Source: Parvularculaceae bacterium
GTDB lineage: Bacteria; Pseudomonadota; Alphaproteobacteria; Caulobacterales; Parvularculaceae
Direction: 5' to 3'
DNA: 64,000 nucleotides
Assembly (NCBI GenBank): GCA_028284065.1
Contig: JANQSJ010000011.1
Location: 558,001-622,000, forward strand
The position numbers were made by a program, and so were the translations under genes. Under the pieces are notes generated by a model. It was not told where the DNA came from. It saw only the letters and a program-made list of their open reading frames with translations, and made no database searches. Each line of letters starts with the position of its first letter. Position 1 is the first letter of the stretch. This document shows positions 43,986 to 53,916 of the stretch, piece after piece.

Positions 43986-46900
43986 ATGAAGTTCCGCCGC
44001 CATTTCACGGTCGCAGACGCCGACCCTTACGAGGACGTCGTCTTCGTTCAGCGGGAAAGCGAAATCCGCGCCGCATCGGGCGAGGTTCTGTTCGCCGCAG
44101 CGGGCGTCGAGGCGCCGGTGGAGTGGAGCCAGACCGCGGTCGACATCCTCGCCCAGAAGTACTTCCGCAAGGCGGGCGTGCCCGCGGCGACCAAGGCGGT
44201 GAGGGAGACCGGCGTGCCGGCGTTCCTGCGCCGCCGGGTTCCGGACGTCGCCGGCCTCGCCAAGCTGCCGGCCGACAAGCGGTCGGGGCCGGAGACGAGC
44301 GCGCGTCAGGTCTTCGACCGGCTCGCCGGCGCGTGGGGCTATTGGGGCTGGCGCGAAGGCCTTTTCGATGACGAAGAAAGCGCGCGCGTCTTCGTCGACG
44401 AATTGAAGCACATGCTCGCCCGCCAGATCGCCGCGCCAAACAGCCCGCAATGGTTCAATACCGGCCTGCACTGGGCCTATGGCCTTGAAGGCGACGGCGG
44501 CGGGCATTTCTACGTCGATCCGAAGACGGACAAGGTCGTCGAAAGCGCCAGCGCCTATGAGCGTCCGCAGCCGCACGCCTGCTTCATCCAGTCCGTCGCC
44601 GACACCCTCACCGGCGACGGCGGCATCATGGACCTCTGGAAGCGCGAGGCGCGCCTGTTCAAATTTGGCTCGGGCACCGGGTCCAACTTTTCTGCGATTC
44701 GCGGCGAGAACGAGCCGCTCTCCGGCGGCGGCGCAAGCTCCGGCCTGCTCAGTTTTCTCGCCATCGGCGACCGGGCCGCCGGCGCGGTGAAGTCCGGCGG
44801 CGTCACCCGCCGGGCGGCGAAGATGGTCGTGGTGGACGTCGATCATCCGGATATTGAAGATTTCATCGCATGGAAAGCGCGCGAGGAGGAGAAGGTCGCC
44901 GCCCTCGCGGCCGGGTCGAAGGCCCTCGCCAGGACCTTGCCGAGAATCCTCACCGCATGCTGGCCCGAAGGCGCGGAGCCGGAAGACGAGGCCCGCCTTA
45001 ATCCGCGCGAGAACGCCGCCCTCGCCGGTGAGATCAAGAAGGCGCGGGAGCGCTTCATTCCGGACGCTCTCATCAAGCGCACGATCGATCTTGCCCGCCA
45101 GGGCGTGCGCGCGATGGAGTTTGAGGAATACGACGTCGACTGGGACTCCGAAGGCTATCGCACCGTCGGCGGCCAGAACGCCAACAATTCCCTGCGCGTC
45201 GGCGACGACTTCTTCGCCGCGCTGCAGGACGGCGGCGACTGGGAGCTGCGCGGGCGCGTTGACGGCGAGGTCATGCGCACCGTCAAGGCGCAGAAGATAT
45301 GGCAGGACACGAACGAGGCGGCATGGCGCTGCGCCGACCCGGGCTTGCAGTTCCGCGACACCATCAACGCCTGGCATACTTGCGAGAATGACGGCGAGAT
45401 ATTCGCGTCGAATCCGTGTTCGGAATACTTCTTCCTTGACGACACGGCCTGCAACCTCGCCTCGCTCAATCTCGCAACGTTCGCGGGCGAGGACGACTTC
45501 GACGTCGCGCGCTTCGAACACGCCTGCCGCATGTGGACGACGGTCCTCGAGATCTCCGTCGCCATGGCGCAATACCCCTCGCGCGAGATCGCCCGCCGCA
45601 GCTTCGACTATCGCACGCTGGGCCTCGGCTTCGCCAATCTCGGCGCCCTCGCCATGCGCTCGGGGCTTGGCTATGACAGTCGCGAGGCGCGGTCCATTGC
45701 GGCGGCCGTCAGCTCCCTGATGACCGGCGCGGCCTATCGCGCATCGGCTGAAATGGCCGCCGCCCTTGGCCCTTTCGCCGGCTTTAAAGGCAATCGCGAC
45801 GCCATGCTCCGCGTCATGCGCAATCACCGCCGCGCCGCCCTCGGCCGCAACGCCGAGGACGCTTTCGAAGGCCTCAACAAACAACCCGTGACGTTCGAGC
45901 CGGACGCCTGCCCCTGGCCGGAGCTTGCTGAACGCGCACAGAAGGTCTGGGATGACGTCGTCGAGCTCGGCGAAATCAGCGGCTTCCGCAATGCGCAGGC
46001 GACGGCGATCGCGCCCACAGGCACCATCGGCCTTGTCATGGATTGCGACACGACTGGCATTGAGCCCGACTTCGCGCTCGTCAAGTTCAAGAAGCTCGCC
46101 GGCGGCGGCATGGTGAAGATCATCAACCAGTCCGTACCGGAAGCATTGAAGGCGCTCGGGTACCCCTCTGCGGAGCGCGAAGCCATCGTCAATTACGCCG
46201 TCGGCCGCGGCACGCTCGACGGGGCCCCGGCGATCAACGCGGCCTCGCTTCAAGAAGAAGGCTTCGGCCGCACGGAGATCGACGCGCTTGAGCTGCGACT
46301 GAAGTCCGCGTTCGACCTTTCCTTCGCCTTCGCCCCGGCGCTCCTCGGCGAGGATTTCTGCCGCAATGTGCTGCGGTTCACCGATCAACAGATGCGCGGC
46401 ACAGGCTATCAGGTTCTGCGCGATCTCGGCTTTTCCGACGAGGACATCCACGTCGCCAACTTGTACGTGTGCGGCGCGATGACGCTTGAAGGCGCGCCGT
46501 TCCTGAAGCCCGACAATCTTGACGTTTTCGACTGCGCGGTCCCATGCGGGCGCATCGGCGAGCGGTCGCTCTCGATCGCCGCGCACCTCGAAATGATGGC
46601 GAGCTGCCAGCCTTTCGTATCGGGCGGCATTTCGAAGACCGTCAACCTGCCGGCGGCGGCGTCGATCGCCGATTGCGGCAGGACATATCTCCGCGCCTGG
46701 GAACTGGGCCTCAAATCGATTGCGCTGTACCGGGACGGCTCGAAGCTGTCGCAGCCGCTGTCCGCGCTTCTGCCCGCCGAAAGGGACGCCGAAGACGAAG
46801 CGGCCGACGCGCTTGACCGCGACCTCACCATTGCGCCGGCGGCGGAAAAGTCGCGCATTGTCGCGGAGCGGATCGTCGAGCGGATTATCGAGCGCACCCC

Positions 46901-47756
46901 CGGGCGGCGGCGCCTGCCCGACCGGCGCAAGGGCTATATCCAAAAGGCGATCGTCGGCGGGCACAAGGTCTATCTGCATACGGGCGAATTCGACGATGGC
47001 GAACTTGGCGAGGTCTTCATCGACATGCACAAGGAAGGCGCCGCCTTCCGCAGCCTGATGAACAATTTCGCCATCGCCATCTCTCTCGGCCTGCAATACG
47101 GCGTGCCGCTTGAGGAATTCGTCGACGCCTATGTCTTCACGCGGTTCGACCCGTCGGGCCGCGTCGAAGGCAATGACCAGATCAAGCACGCAACCTCCAT
47201 CATCGACTATATCTTCCGCGAACTCGCCATCTCCTATCTCGGCCGCAGCGACCTCGCCCATGTGGACCCGGACGAATCGGCCGTCGACGCGATCGGCCGC
47301 GGCGTCGACCGGGAGAAGGCCCAGGAGGAGGCGGCGCGCCTTATCTCCAAGGGCTTTTCGCGCTCCACCGTCACCGACAATCTCGTCGTTCTGCGCGGCG
47401 GCGAGTTTGACCGGTTCCGCGACCAGGACGACGAGGAGGAGCATACACCGCCTACGGAAGGCCTCATCGACGCCGCATCTGACGCGGACGGCGAGGTCAT
47501 CGACGAGGGCGCCTCGCCGCTGCAGGCGCGCGCCGACGCGCCGCCCGAGATCGAAAGCCAGATCGCCAAGCTCGCCGCCGCGGTCCGACAGAAGGCGTCG
47601 CCGGGCCGCCTCGCCTCGCCCGACGGCGCGGAGCGCCAGGCCCGCGCGAAGGGCTATGAGGGCGACGCGTGTCCGTCCTGCGGTCAGTTTACGCTCGTGC
47701 GCACCGGAGTCTGCCTCAGGTGCGACAGCTGCGGATTTTCCTCCGGCTGCTCGTAA
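43986..47756 (+). CDS. nrdJ: vitamin B12-dependent ribonucleotide reductase (class II)
   Basis: 1256 residues from ATG 43986, which gives the family start [15 protein letters not shown]; an ATG six codons upstream is also in frame. Class II features are [60 protein letters not shown] and [18 protein letters not shown]. The C-terminal region (about 1220-1256) has CPSC, C-L-R-C-D-S-C and GFSSGCS, a zinc-finger-like module with the redox cysteines. It reduces ribonucleotides using adenosylcobalamin, without oxygen dependence. It is probably the main or only RNR if no nrdAB exists elsewhere. A long antisense open frame (43704-47444) is a composition artefact. Confidence 0.97.
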   Translation: MKFRRHFTVADADPYEDVVFVQRESEIRAASGEVLFAAAGVEAPVEWSQTAVDILAQKYFRKAGVPAATKAVRETGVPAFLRRRVPDVAGLAKLPADKRSGPETSARQVFDRLAGAWGYWGWREGLFDDEESARVFVDELKHMLARQIAAPNSPQWFNTGLHWAYGLEGDGGGHFYVDPKTDKVVESASAYERPQPHACFIQSVADTLTGDGGIMDLWKREARLFKFGSGTGSNFSAIRGENEPLSGGGASSGLLSFLAIGDRAAGAVKSGGVTRRAAKMVVVDVDHPDIEDFIAWKAREEEKVAALAAGSKALARTLPRILTACWPEGAEPEDEARLNPRENAALAGEIKKARERFIPDALIKRTIDLARQGVRAMEFEEYDVDWDSEGYRTVGGQNANNSLRVGDDFFAALQDGGDWELRGRVDGEVMRTVKAQKIWQDTNEAAWRCADPGLQFRDTINAWHTCENDGEIFASNPCSEYFFLDDTACNLASLNLATFAGEDDFDVARFEHACRMWTTVLEISVAMAQYPSREIARRSFDYRTLGLGFANLGALAMRSGLGYDSREARSIAAAVSSLMTGAAYRASAEMAAALGPFAGFKGNRDAMLRVMRNHRRAALGRNAEDAFEGLNKQPVTFEPDACPWPELAERAQKVWDDVVELGEISGFRNAQATAIAPTGTIGLVMDCDTTGIEPDFALVKFKKLAGGGMVKIINQSVPEALKALGYPSAEREAIVNYAVGRGTLDGAPAINAASLQEEGFGRTEIDALELRLKSAFDLSFAFAPALLGEDFCRNVLRFTDQQMRGTGYQVLRDLGFSDEDIHVANLYVCGAMTLEGAPFLKPDNLDVFDCAVPCGRIGERSLSIAAHLEMMASCQPFVSGGISKTVNLPAAASIADCGRTYLRAWELGLKSIALYRDGSKLSQPLSALLPAERDAEDEAADALDRDLTIAPAAEKSRIVAERIVERIIERTPGRRRLPDRRKGYIQKAIVGGHKVYLHTGEFDDGELGEVFIDMHKEGAAFRSLMNNFAIAISLGLQYGVPLEEFVDAYVFTRFDPSGRVEGNDQIKHATSIIDYIFRELAISYLGRSDLAHVDPDESAVDAIGRGVDREKAQEEAARLISKGFSRSTVTDNLVVLRGGEFDRFRDQDDEEEHTPPTEGLIDAASDADGEVIDEGASPLQARADAPPEIESQIAKLAAAVRQKASPGRLASPDGAERQARAKGYEGDACPSCGQFTLVRTGVCLRCDSCGFSSGCS

Positions 47757-47766
47757 TCGACCGCCC

Positions 47767-48744
47767 TTAGCGTCGGTCGACGAGAACGCTCCGGCTCAAT
47801 ACCATCGGGTCCACCGCGCCAAGCGCCATGACGGCGAGCGGCGCGTAGCGCGCGTCCGCCGCGGCGATCGCCCGCGTCGCGGCGCCGAGATCGGCGGCGG
47901 GGCTGCGCGGACGCGGAGGTTCATTCGGACGCGTTGTTTCAGCATGTCCCGTCGGCGGCGCAGTGCGAATGTCGCGCGCGTCAATTGGTGAGGCCAGCGC
48001 GAAATCGGCAAGGACGGGCGCGGCCGCGATCGACGACGCGGCCGTTCCTGCGGCCTTTTCGCTAACGGCCTCTTCGCTGACGGCTTTGGCGCTGGCCGCC
48101 TTCGGCGCGGCGGCGCCGATTGTCGCTTCAAATCCCGCAATTACTTCGCCTACGGACTTCGCTCGCGCGCCGTCGTAGAAGACGGGACGGTTCGCCCGGG
48201 CCGCGGCGGGCGCGAGCGCGGCGGCCGAGGCGTCCTTGTCCGCGGCGAGGAGTTTCGACGCGCCGCCGGCGCCCAGGAAATGCGCAGCGTAAAGGTCCGC
48301 CGGCGCGGCTGGGCGGCCGAGCTTTTTCTCAAGGATCTCTTTGTTGTGCAGGGCGAGCTCCGCTGCGAGGGTCGATGCGGATTCCGGGTCGCGACGCAAA
48401 TTTAGGATCGCAGCCCTGCGGTCTTGATCCGAGACCGCGTAGCCGCCGCCGGGCGTACGGACGATCGCGTCGGCTTCGGCCTTCATGCCATGATCCGCGC
48501 CATAGGCCTTGACCGCTGCGAGCCAGGTCTGCTCGACAAACTGGAAGAGCCCCGTCGCGCTTGACGAAGACGCCTTGGCGTTGGGATTGAGGCCGCTTTC
48601 GCGCGCGGCGACATTGTAGAGATAACCGAAGTCGACGCCGGTCGCCTCGGCGGCGGAGGTCAACGCCGTCGCCACCCGCCCCGCGGCGCCTTGCAGCGGC
48701 GCGGCGACGGGGCGTCCTGAAAGTCCGTCTGCGGCTGACGCCAT
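47767..48744 (-). CDS. SLT-type lytic transglycosylase-like protein
   Basis: 325 residues. The N-terminal 180 residues carry a lysozyme-like fold: YLYNVAARESGLNPNAKASS with the catalytic-type Glu, SATGLFQFVEQTWL, and later LYAAHFLGAGGA. There is no obvious signal peptide. The C-terminal half is Ala-rich and low complexity, with a short repeat (AVSEEAVSEKA). Relatives in alphaproteobacteria are often called transglycosylase SLT domain proteins and may be exported by flagellar or phage-type routes. It is downstream of holin and thiO on the same strand, 80 bases after thiO. Confidence 0.75.
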   Translation of the reverse strand: MASAADGLSGRPVAAPLQGAAGRVATALTSAAEATGVDFGYLYNVAARESGLNPNAKASSSSATGLFQFVEQTWLAAVKAYGADHGMKAEADAIVRTPGGGYAVSDQDRRAAILNLRRDPESASTLAAELALHNKEILEKKLGRPAAPADLYAAHFLGAGGASKLLAADKDASAAALAPAAARANRPVFYDGARAKSVGEVIAGFEATIGAAAPKAASAKAVSEEAVSEKAAGTAASSIAAAPVLADFALASPIDARDIRTAPPTGHAETTRPNEPPRPRSPAADLGAATRAIAAADARYAPLAVMALGAVDPMVLSRSVLVDRR

Positions 48745-48824
48745 CGGTTAACAGATCCTTTCCAAACCGCAGACTATCTGCGGAATTCCATGAGGACTTT
48801 GCCCAAAACAGGGTGAACGCGGAG

Positions 48825-49997
48825 CTAACGCCTCGCCGCGGCGGGCGTGGACGACATGGCCGCGTCGGGCGATCGTTCCGCGAACCGGTCCGGCGAAAAC
48901 GCAGCAGGCCACTGCCCTTCGCGTCCAAGGAGCCTGTCGGCGACGAGCCGCGCCGTCGCCGGCGCAAGCAGGACGCCATTGCGGTAATGGCCGACCGCAA
49001 AGACGATCCGGTCATCGCGATGGGCGAGCGGCCCCAGGATCGGCGCGGCGTCTGGCGTTCCGGGCCTGAGGCCAGCCCACCGGGACGCCTCCTTCGCATG
49101 CGCAAGCGCCGGCGCGATTGTCGCCGCAGCGTCACGCAACCGCGCGAGCCCGTCCGCGTCGGGATCGAGCCTGTCTGAGCCCGCCGTCTCCGTCGCGCCG
49201 ACGACGACGCGGCCGTCCGCCTTCGGACAGAGATAGGCGCCTCGCCCGCGCACGACCCGGGCCGGCCCGCCTGCGCCATGGCTGAGCGCAAGAGCGTCGC
49301 CCTTCACCGGCTGCACGACGCCGGCCGGCATGCCGGCCGCCACGGCGAAAGCGCCTGCGCCGCTCGCGACGACGATACGTTCGGCGAAGACAAACCCGCC
49401 GCCGGCGAGCCGTAACCGCAACGCGCCGCCCGTCGTTTCGAGACGGGCGACCACGCCGAACCGCATCTCCGCCCCGGCCCGCTTGGCCGCGACCTCCAGG
49501 GCGCCGACAAGGCGAACGGGGTCGACCTGCCCCTCCTCCAGAGCGAAGAGGCCCGCGACGACGCAGTCAGAGAGGCTTGGTTCAAACTCGCGCGCCGCGC
49601 GCGCGTCGAGACGCTCCGCTTTTACGCCGGCGCGCTCCATGGCGTCGGCCTGGTCGGAGAGGGCGTCCGCCTCGGCGTCATCCATGGCGACGCCAAGAAC
49701 GCCCTCCGGCCGGTAGTCGATGTCCATGCCCGTCGCGCCCTGAAGCGCCTCGGCGAACGCCGGCCAGGCGCGCAAGGAGCGCAGCGAGAAGTCCTGAAGC
49801 GCCGCCGACGCAGCGCCCAAAAGATGCCGGCCCGCGCCCTCGAAGGACGGCGCCAGCATGCCGGCGGCGGCCTTGGTGGCGCGGGGGACCGCCGAGCGGC
49901 CGTCAATGATCATGACCTTCTCGCCCGCGCCCGCGAGCTCCCAGGCGATCGAAAGCCCGATCGCGCCGCCGCCGATGATCGCCGTATCCGTCCGCAT
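48825..49997 (-). CDS. thiO: glycine oxidase ThiO
   Basis: 390 residues. The N-terminal FAD motif IIGGGAIGLSIAWELA, then TKAAAGMLAPSFE, DYRPEGVLGVA, EEGQVDPVRLVGAL, YLCPKADGRVVVGATE and the C-terminal RWAGLRPGTPDAAPILGPL with HYRNGVLLAPATA are typical of ThiO. It oxidises glycine to the imine for ThiG. It begins 2 bases after the holin-like gene and is separated by 11 kb from thiS-thiG. The Cys-free substrate site and DAAO-like fold are as expected. Its place between a holin and a transglycosylase gene is unusual. Confidence 0.9.
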   Translation of the reverse strand: MRTDTAIIGGGAIGLSIAWELAGAGEKVMIIDGRSAVPRATKAAAGMLAPSFEGAGRHLLGAASAALQDFSLRSLRAWPAFAEALQGATGMDIDYRPEGVLGVAMDDAEADALSDQADAMERAGVKAERLDARAAREFEPSLSDCVVAGLFALEEGQVDPVRLVGALEVAAKRAGAEMRFGVVARLETTGGALRLRLAGGGFVFAERIVVASGAGAFAVAAGMPAGVVQPVKGDALALSHGAGGPARVVRGRGAYLCPKADGRVVVGATETAGSDRLDPDADGLARLRDAAATIAPALAHAKEASRWAGLRPGTPDAAPILGPLAHRDDRIVFAVGHYRNGVLLAPATARLVADRLLGREGQWPAAFSPDRFAERSPDAAMSSTPAAARR

Positions 49998-49999
49998 GC

Positions 50000-50653
50000 C
50001 TACCAGTCGCGCTCTTTAGTTTTCCCGCCGGAGTTTTCCCGCCGGCCGTCGCGTCCGCCCGTCTCGCCGCCGGGCGACATCAGCCGGGTCTTCTCGCGCG
50101 AGCCGGCCGAGGAGCCAAAAAAATAGTTCACCACCGCCGCCGTCATGGTGGCGAGCGCGCCGAGCATGATCGAGAACTCAGTCTCGGCCCCGTCCGGCAG
50201 GCGCCGCGTCACCATCGCGGCCAACACAATAAAAAACCCGCCAAGGATCAATGCGCCGAGGATGGAGGGCGTCAAATCGTCCATGGCGACCTGGCGGGCG
50301 CGCGCGTCGGCCCGGTCGGCGGAGGCGATGCGCGCCTCTTCCAGGCGAGCCTCGTCGATAGCGCGGCGAAACTCGATGTCCGCGCGCTTCAGCGCCAGCA
50401 GGGTCTCCGGGTCAGCGGTCTCAATGGCGGCGGCCAGCGCCTCTTCATCGGCCTCAGCGTCGGACCCGAAGATCGCCCGCGACAGCGCGCCCACCGCGGC
50501 CCCGGCGAGCGGCCCGCCAAGGGCGTGGGCGATCTGCGGCGCGGTTGTGGCGATCGCGCGCTTCAGGCGGCCGCGCGGCCGGGTTTCCCCGCGCGTGGCG
50601 GCTTCCCCTCGCCCGGCGGCTTCGCGATCGTCTGCTCGATCGTCTCCTGCCAT
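50000..50653 (-). CDS. GTA-type holin (3-TM holin family)
   Basis: 217 residues from ATG 50653 with GAGGAG 6 bases upstream; the longer frame upstream to 50941 lacks such a site. An Arg/Glu/Ala-rich N terminus precedes a weakly hydrophobic stretch (HALGGPLAGAAVGALSRAIF), a charged helix (RADIEFRRAIDEARLEEARI followed by ASADRADARARQVAMDD), two transmembrane helices (ILGALILGGFFIVLAAMV and MLGALATMTAAVV) and then the signature NYFFGSSAGSREK. This matches the three-TM holin family linked to gene transfer agent release. No GTA capsid genes are in the window, so it is an isolated copy. It overlaps operonically with thiO. Confidence 0.8.
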   Translation of the reverse strand: MAGDDRADDREAAGRGEAATRGETRPRGRLKRAIATTAPQIAHALGGPLAGAAVGALSRAIFGSDAEADEEALAAAIETADPETLLALKRADIEFRRAIDEARLEEARIASADRADARARQVAMDDLTPSILGALILGGFFIVLAAMVTRRLPDGAETEFSIMLGALATMTAAVVNYFFGSSAGSREKTRLMSPGGETGGRDGRRENSGGKTKERDW

Positions 50654-50957
50654 GATTAACTCCTCGTAGGACGCTCCGATGCGGCAGCATAAAGAGGCCG
50701 CGCAGGCGTTCGATAACTTTGTCGCAAATAGGCCTAGAACCCAGCAGGCATGCGGGCTGGAGGCGTTCGATAGCGCGGCCGCGACGGGGACGTTTTTGGG
50801 CCGCGCCGACGCGCCGGAGGCGCAAAAAACGCCGCTTGCCTGACAGCGCCAATCAACCCAGCTTGCCAAGCCCATGGAATCGGCGTCGCCGACGCGCTCC
50901 GCAGAAGGCGGGGCCGCGCGCTTGCGCTGATACGGGAACAAGGAGGGGTCTCAGAAG
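50654..50957. other. divergent region between holin-like gene and antiporter-like gene
   Basis: 304 bases that must contain both promoters. The holin frame stays open upstream to 50941, but the strong GAGGAG site at 50653 argues that this stretch is not translated. A ribosome site AGGAGG (50941-50946) serves the plus-strand gene. No RNA gene or strong repeat is visible. Confidence 0.4.
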
Positions 50958-52238
50958 GTGACCGCTTTTATCGAATCCCTCGCCTTCGTCTGCGCGCTTT
51001 TCGCAACCGTTGCCGCGCTGTCGCTGGCGCTCGGCCGCCGCGCGGGCGACGCCCCGGCGCTCACCCTTTTCGCAGGCCTTTGCGTCGCCCTCGCCGCGGA
51101 CGCGCTCGGCGTGACGCCGCCTTCGATCGACTTCGCGGCAGGCCCGGCCGGGCTAGGCCTTGCGGCCCTCAGCTTCGCCGCCGCCGCGCAACTTCGCCTG
51201 CGAGCGCTGTTCCGCAGGAACAAGGCCGCATTCAGGCTCGCCGCCATCGGCGCGCCCTTGTGTTTCGGCTTCTGGGCGCTCAGCGCATTCGTGATGCTGC
51301 CCCAAACGACGGCGGCGACGGCGGGCCTCATCGCCGCGGCGCTCCTGCTCGACGGCGCGGCCTTCGACCGCGCGGCGCTCGCCGCAGCGCCGGCCCCGGC
51401 GAGCGTGAAGCGCGCCACGCGGCTTGAATGCGCGGCCATCGCCGCGATTGGCGCGCCAATCGCGATCCTGTGCCTCGGCGCCGCGACGGCGGCGGGCCCC
51501 GGCGAACCGGCGGCCGCGCCGCTGTTTTTCGCAGCGCTCTCCATGCTGAAAGGTTTCCTTATAGGCGGCGTATGCGGACTAGGCGCCGCCCTGCTGGGCG
51601 ACAGGTTAGTGACTCTCGGGCGTCGCTGGTCCCTGACGCCGGGCGAGGCGTCCGCCGTCAGGGCCGGCGCGGCGATCGCCGGCGGCCTCGCCGCATGCCT
51701 GGGCGCAAGCCTCCTTGGCGGCAACGTCGTCGTCGCGGCCGCCGCCGCTGGGCTCTTGTGGAGCGAGCAGATGGGCCGCGAGCAGGCGCCTCCCGACATA
51801 GCGACCTGGCGACCGAACGCGCGCCGCCGCCTGCAACGCCTCGCCGAGCGGACGGTGACGCCGGCGGCCTATTTTGCTTTCGGATTCCTCCTCGCGCCGC
51901 GACTCGCCGAAGCCGACCTCCTGACCGTCATGTTCGCCGTCGCCGCGACCACCATCCTGCGCGCTGCGCCGCGTCTCATGGCGCTGAAGCGCGCGACGCT
52001 GCCCGCGGGCGGGCGCAACTTCCTCGCCTGGTATGGCGGCGCGCCGGGGGCTGGCACCGCCCTCTTCCTCATCATGCTGACGGGCGAGCCGGCGGTCGCA
52101 GGGCTCGACGCCGCGCTCACCGTAGGCGCCTTGTGCGTCGCGTGCGGCGTCGTCGGCGCGCGGGCGTCGTCAAAGCCGCTCCTCGACGGCTTCCTGCAAA
52201 GCGCCGCGCGCGGGCGCCGCCGGGCGGCGTTCGCGTGA
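50958..52238 (+). CDS. multi-spanning membrane protein, CPA-type cation:proton antiporter-like
   Basis: 426 residues from GTG 50958 with AGGAGG 11 bases upstream. About 11-12 hydrophobic helices spread over the full length. The layout and late motif FLAWYGGAPGAGTALFLIML resemble the NhaP-type segment (WxGPRG), but the G-P-R-G is altered to G-G-A-P-G and no clear paired Asp/Asn ion-binding site is seen. It is very rich in Ala and Gly. It may be a diverged antiporter or an unrelated transporter. Alone in its transcription unit. Confidence 0.6.
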   Translation: MTAFIESLAFVCALFATVAALSLALGRRAGDAPALTLFAGLCVALAADALGVTPPSIDFAAGPAGLGLAALSFAAAAQLRLRALFRRNKAAFRLAAIGAPLCFGFWALSAFVMLPQTTAATAGLIAAALLLDGAAFDRAALAAAPAPASVKRATRLECAAIAAIGAPIAILCLGAATAAGPGEPAAAPLFFAALSMLKGFLIGGVCGLGAALLGDRLVTLGRRWSLTPGEASAVRAGAAIAGGLAACLGASLLGGNVVVAAAAAGLLWSEQMGREQAPPDIATWRPNARRRLQRLAERTVTPAAYFAFGFLLAPRLAEADLLTVMFAVAATTILRAAPRLMALKRATLPAGGRNFLAWYGGAPGAGTALFLIMLTGEPAVAGLDAALTVGALCVACGVVGARASSKPLLDGFLQSAARGRRRAAFA

Positions 52239-52367
52239 AGCGTCGTCCCGATTCCGATTGAAGCGACGAGGCTTTGGGTCTGGAAGGAGCGATGCCCCCT
52301 CAGTCTCGCTGCGCTCGGCAGCTCCCCCGTGAACGGGGAAGCGGATGTCTTCTCGTTTGCTGCTCAT

Positions 52368-52470
52368 TAGAGCGTTTCCAGGCCAATTGTGTGCGGTTGG
52401 CCGTTCGGAAACGCGCAAAAACAATAACTAACAGCCGCATTCCGATTCTATCGGAATGCGAAAAGCTCTA
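52368..52470. repeat. RIME/REP-like palindromic element
   Basis: A 103-base unit bounded by TAGAGC and GCTCTA. Inside are GCGTTTCC (52372-52379) paired with GGAAACGC (52407-52414) enclosing GGCCAA/TTGGCC (52381-52386 and 52397-52402), then the 11-bp stem CGCATTCCGAT-TCT-ATCGGAATGCG (52436-52460). Terminal inversions with two inner hairpins resemble non-autonomous palindromic repeats of alphaproteobacteria. No second full copy is present in the window. Confidence 0.6.
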
Positions 52471-52528
52471 GACTGCATGGGCCGCAGGTTCGGGCGCGTT
52501 TCGCCGCAAATCCTGATCCCTCCCTTTC

Positions 52529-52560
52529 GAGCAACGAAACCGCTTGCGCGGTTTCGGCTC
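52529..52560. repeat. perfect stem-loop (CGAAACCGC/GCGGTTTCG)
   Basis: Nine-bp stem CGAAACCGC with a TTGC loop and its mate GCGGTTTCG, extended by GAGC/GCTC across a two-base bulge. It is flanked on the left by CCCTCCCTT (52518-52526) and on the right by the next hairpin that begins with the same CCCTCCCTT, so the two copies bracket it. Confidence 0.6.
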
Positions 52561-52565
52561 TCAAG

Positions 52566-52586
52566 CCCTCCCTTTTCAAGGGAGGG
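52566..52586. terminator. bidirectional terminator-like hairpin
   Basis: CCCTCCCTT-TTC-AAGGGAGGG is a perfect 9-bp stem with a 3-base loop between two convergent genes. On the plus strand it is followed by AAAG, not a T-run; on the minus strand by GGGCTTGA. It could stall both transcripts, or simply be part of the repeat element. Confidence 0.4.
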
Positions 52587-52632
52587 AAAGTCCGCTGCGA
52601 CAAAAAGTGACCTATAGCTCGCCGGCTCGATA

Positions 52633-53805
52633 TCAAGCCGTCAGCTCGAAGATCTCCCGGCCGATCAGCATGCGGCGGATTTCCGACGTGCCGGCGCCGA
52701 TCTCATAAAGCTTCGCGTCGCGCAGGAGCCGGCCGGTGGCGTATTCATTGATATAGCCATTGCCGCCGAGAAGCTGGATCGCGTCGAGGCAGACTTGGGT
52801 GGCCTTTTCCGCCGCATAGAGAATGCATCCGGCCGCGTCCTGGCGCGTGGTCTCGCCGCGGTCGCAGGCCGCCGCGACGGCGTAGACATAGGCCTTGCAG
52901 GCGTTCATCGACGTATACATGTCGGCGATCTTGCCCTGCACCAGCTGGAAGGCGCCGATCGGCCGGCCGAATTGCTGTCTTTCGTGCACATAGGGCACGA
53001 CGACATCCATCGCCGCCTGCATGATGCCGAGCGGCCCGGCGGCGAGCACCGCGCGCTCATAGTCGAGGCCTGACATCAAAACGCGCACGCCCTGGTTCAG
53101 CCCGCCGATAAGGTTTTCCGCCGGCACTTCGCAGTCCTCGAACACAAGCTCGCAGGTGTCCGATCCGCGCATGCCGAGCTTGTCGAGCTTCTGCGCCGTG
53201 GAGAACCCCTTGAACCCCTTTTCGATGAGGAATGCGGAGATGCCGTGGCTGCCCGCGCCGACATCGGTCTTGGCGTAGACCATAAGAACGTCGGCGCCCG
53301 GACCGTTCGTGATCCACATCTTGGCGCCGTTAAGGACGTAGCGATCGCCCTTCTTGTCGGCGCGCAGCTTCATCGAGACGACGTCGGAGCCGGCGCCCGG
53401 CTCGGACATGGCGAGAGCGCCGAGATGCTCCCCGGAGACGAGCTTCGGCAGGTAGCGCTCTTTCTGGTCGTCATTGCCGTTCAGGCTGATCTGGTTGACG
53501 CACAGGTTTGAGTGCGCGCCATAGGACAGGCCGATGGCGCCTGACCCGCGCGAGATTTCCTCCATGACGACGCAATGGGTGAGATAGCCCTGCCCCAGCC
53601 CGCCATAGGCCTCGTCGGCGGTGACGCCTAGAACGCCAAGCTCGCCCAGCTCAGGCCACAGCTCGCGCGGAAACTCATTGCTTTCGTCGATGTCCGCCGC
53701 CCTGGGGGCGAGCCGCTCGTCGACCCAGCGGGCGACCGAGGCCCGCATCTCTTCAATCATCGGGTCGAGCCCGAAATTCATGCCTACCCGGCTGTTCGAC
53801 AGCAT
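52633..53805 (-). CDS. ivd: isovaleryl-CoA dehydrogenase
   Basis: 390 residues from ATG 53805 (GGGAG 7 bases upstream), matching the family length; the frame extends upstream without support. Acyl-CoA dehydrogenase features are [63 protein letters not shown] (with the Glu expected as catalytic base in the isovaleryl type), [19 protein letters not shown] and [10 protein letters not shown]. It oxidises isovaleryl-CoA in leucine breakdown. The liu/mcc genes usually next to it are absent from the window. It follows the channel gene by 111 bases on the same strand. Confidence 0.92.
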   Translation of the reverse strand: MLSNSRVGMNFGLDPMIEEMRASVARWVDERLAPRAADIDESNEFPRELWPELGELGVLGVTADEAYGGLGQGYLTHCVVMEEISRGSGAIGLSYGAHSNLCVNQISLNGNDDQKERYLPKLVSGEHLGALAMSEPGAGSDVVSMKLRADKKGDRYVLNGAKMWITNGPGADVLMVYAKTDVGAGSHGISAFLIEKGFKGFSTAQKLDKLGMRGSDTCELVFEDCEVPAENLIGGLNQGVRVLMSGLDYERAVLAAGPLGIMQAAMDVVVPYVHERQQFGRPIGAFQLVQGKIADMYTSMNACKAYVYAVAAACDRGETTRQDAAGCILYAAEKATQVCLDAIQLLGGNGYINEYATGRLLRDAKLYEIGAGTSEIRRMLIGREIFELTA

Positions 53806-53916
53806 GGCGCGCTCCCTTTGACGCCGCGACCGCTCTACTCGGCGACCCTTATTGTTCGTCGGATTGGTAAAAAAGCGGCGCACCGGGCGCAATAGCGCCA
53901 AATCGCGCGCGGGGCG

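Larger units (their letters stand above)
52239..52632. other. intergenic region dense in palindromic elements
   Basis: 394 non-coding bases between the antiporter-like gene and the convergent dehydrogenase. It contains at least five stem-loops: CCCCG-TGAA-CGGGG (52325-52338), a nested palindrome (52372-52414), CGCATTCCGAT with its mate (52436-52460), a GAGC-bounded hairpin (52529-52560) and CCCTCCCTT-TTC-AAGGGAGGG (52566-52586). It looks like stacked repeat elements of the REP/RIME kind common in alphaproteobacterial intergenic regions, and may also end transcription of both genes. Confidence 0.6.

Noticed and set aside
43704..47444. 1246-codon open frame on the minus strand opposite nrdJ
   Set aside because: It lies antisense to a clear class II ribonucleotide reductase, has no family signature and is very rich in Arg/Ala/Asp, as expected of a shadow frame in GC-rich DNA.
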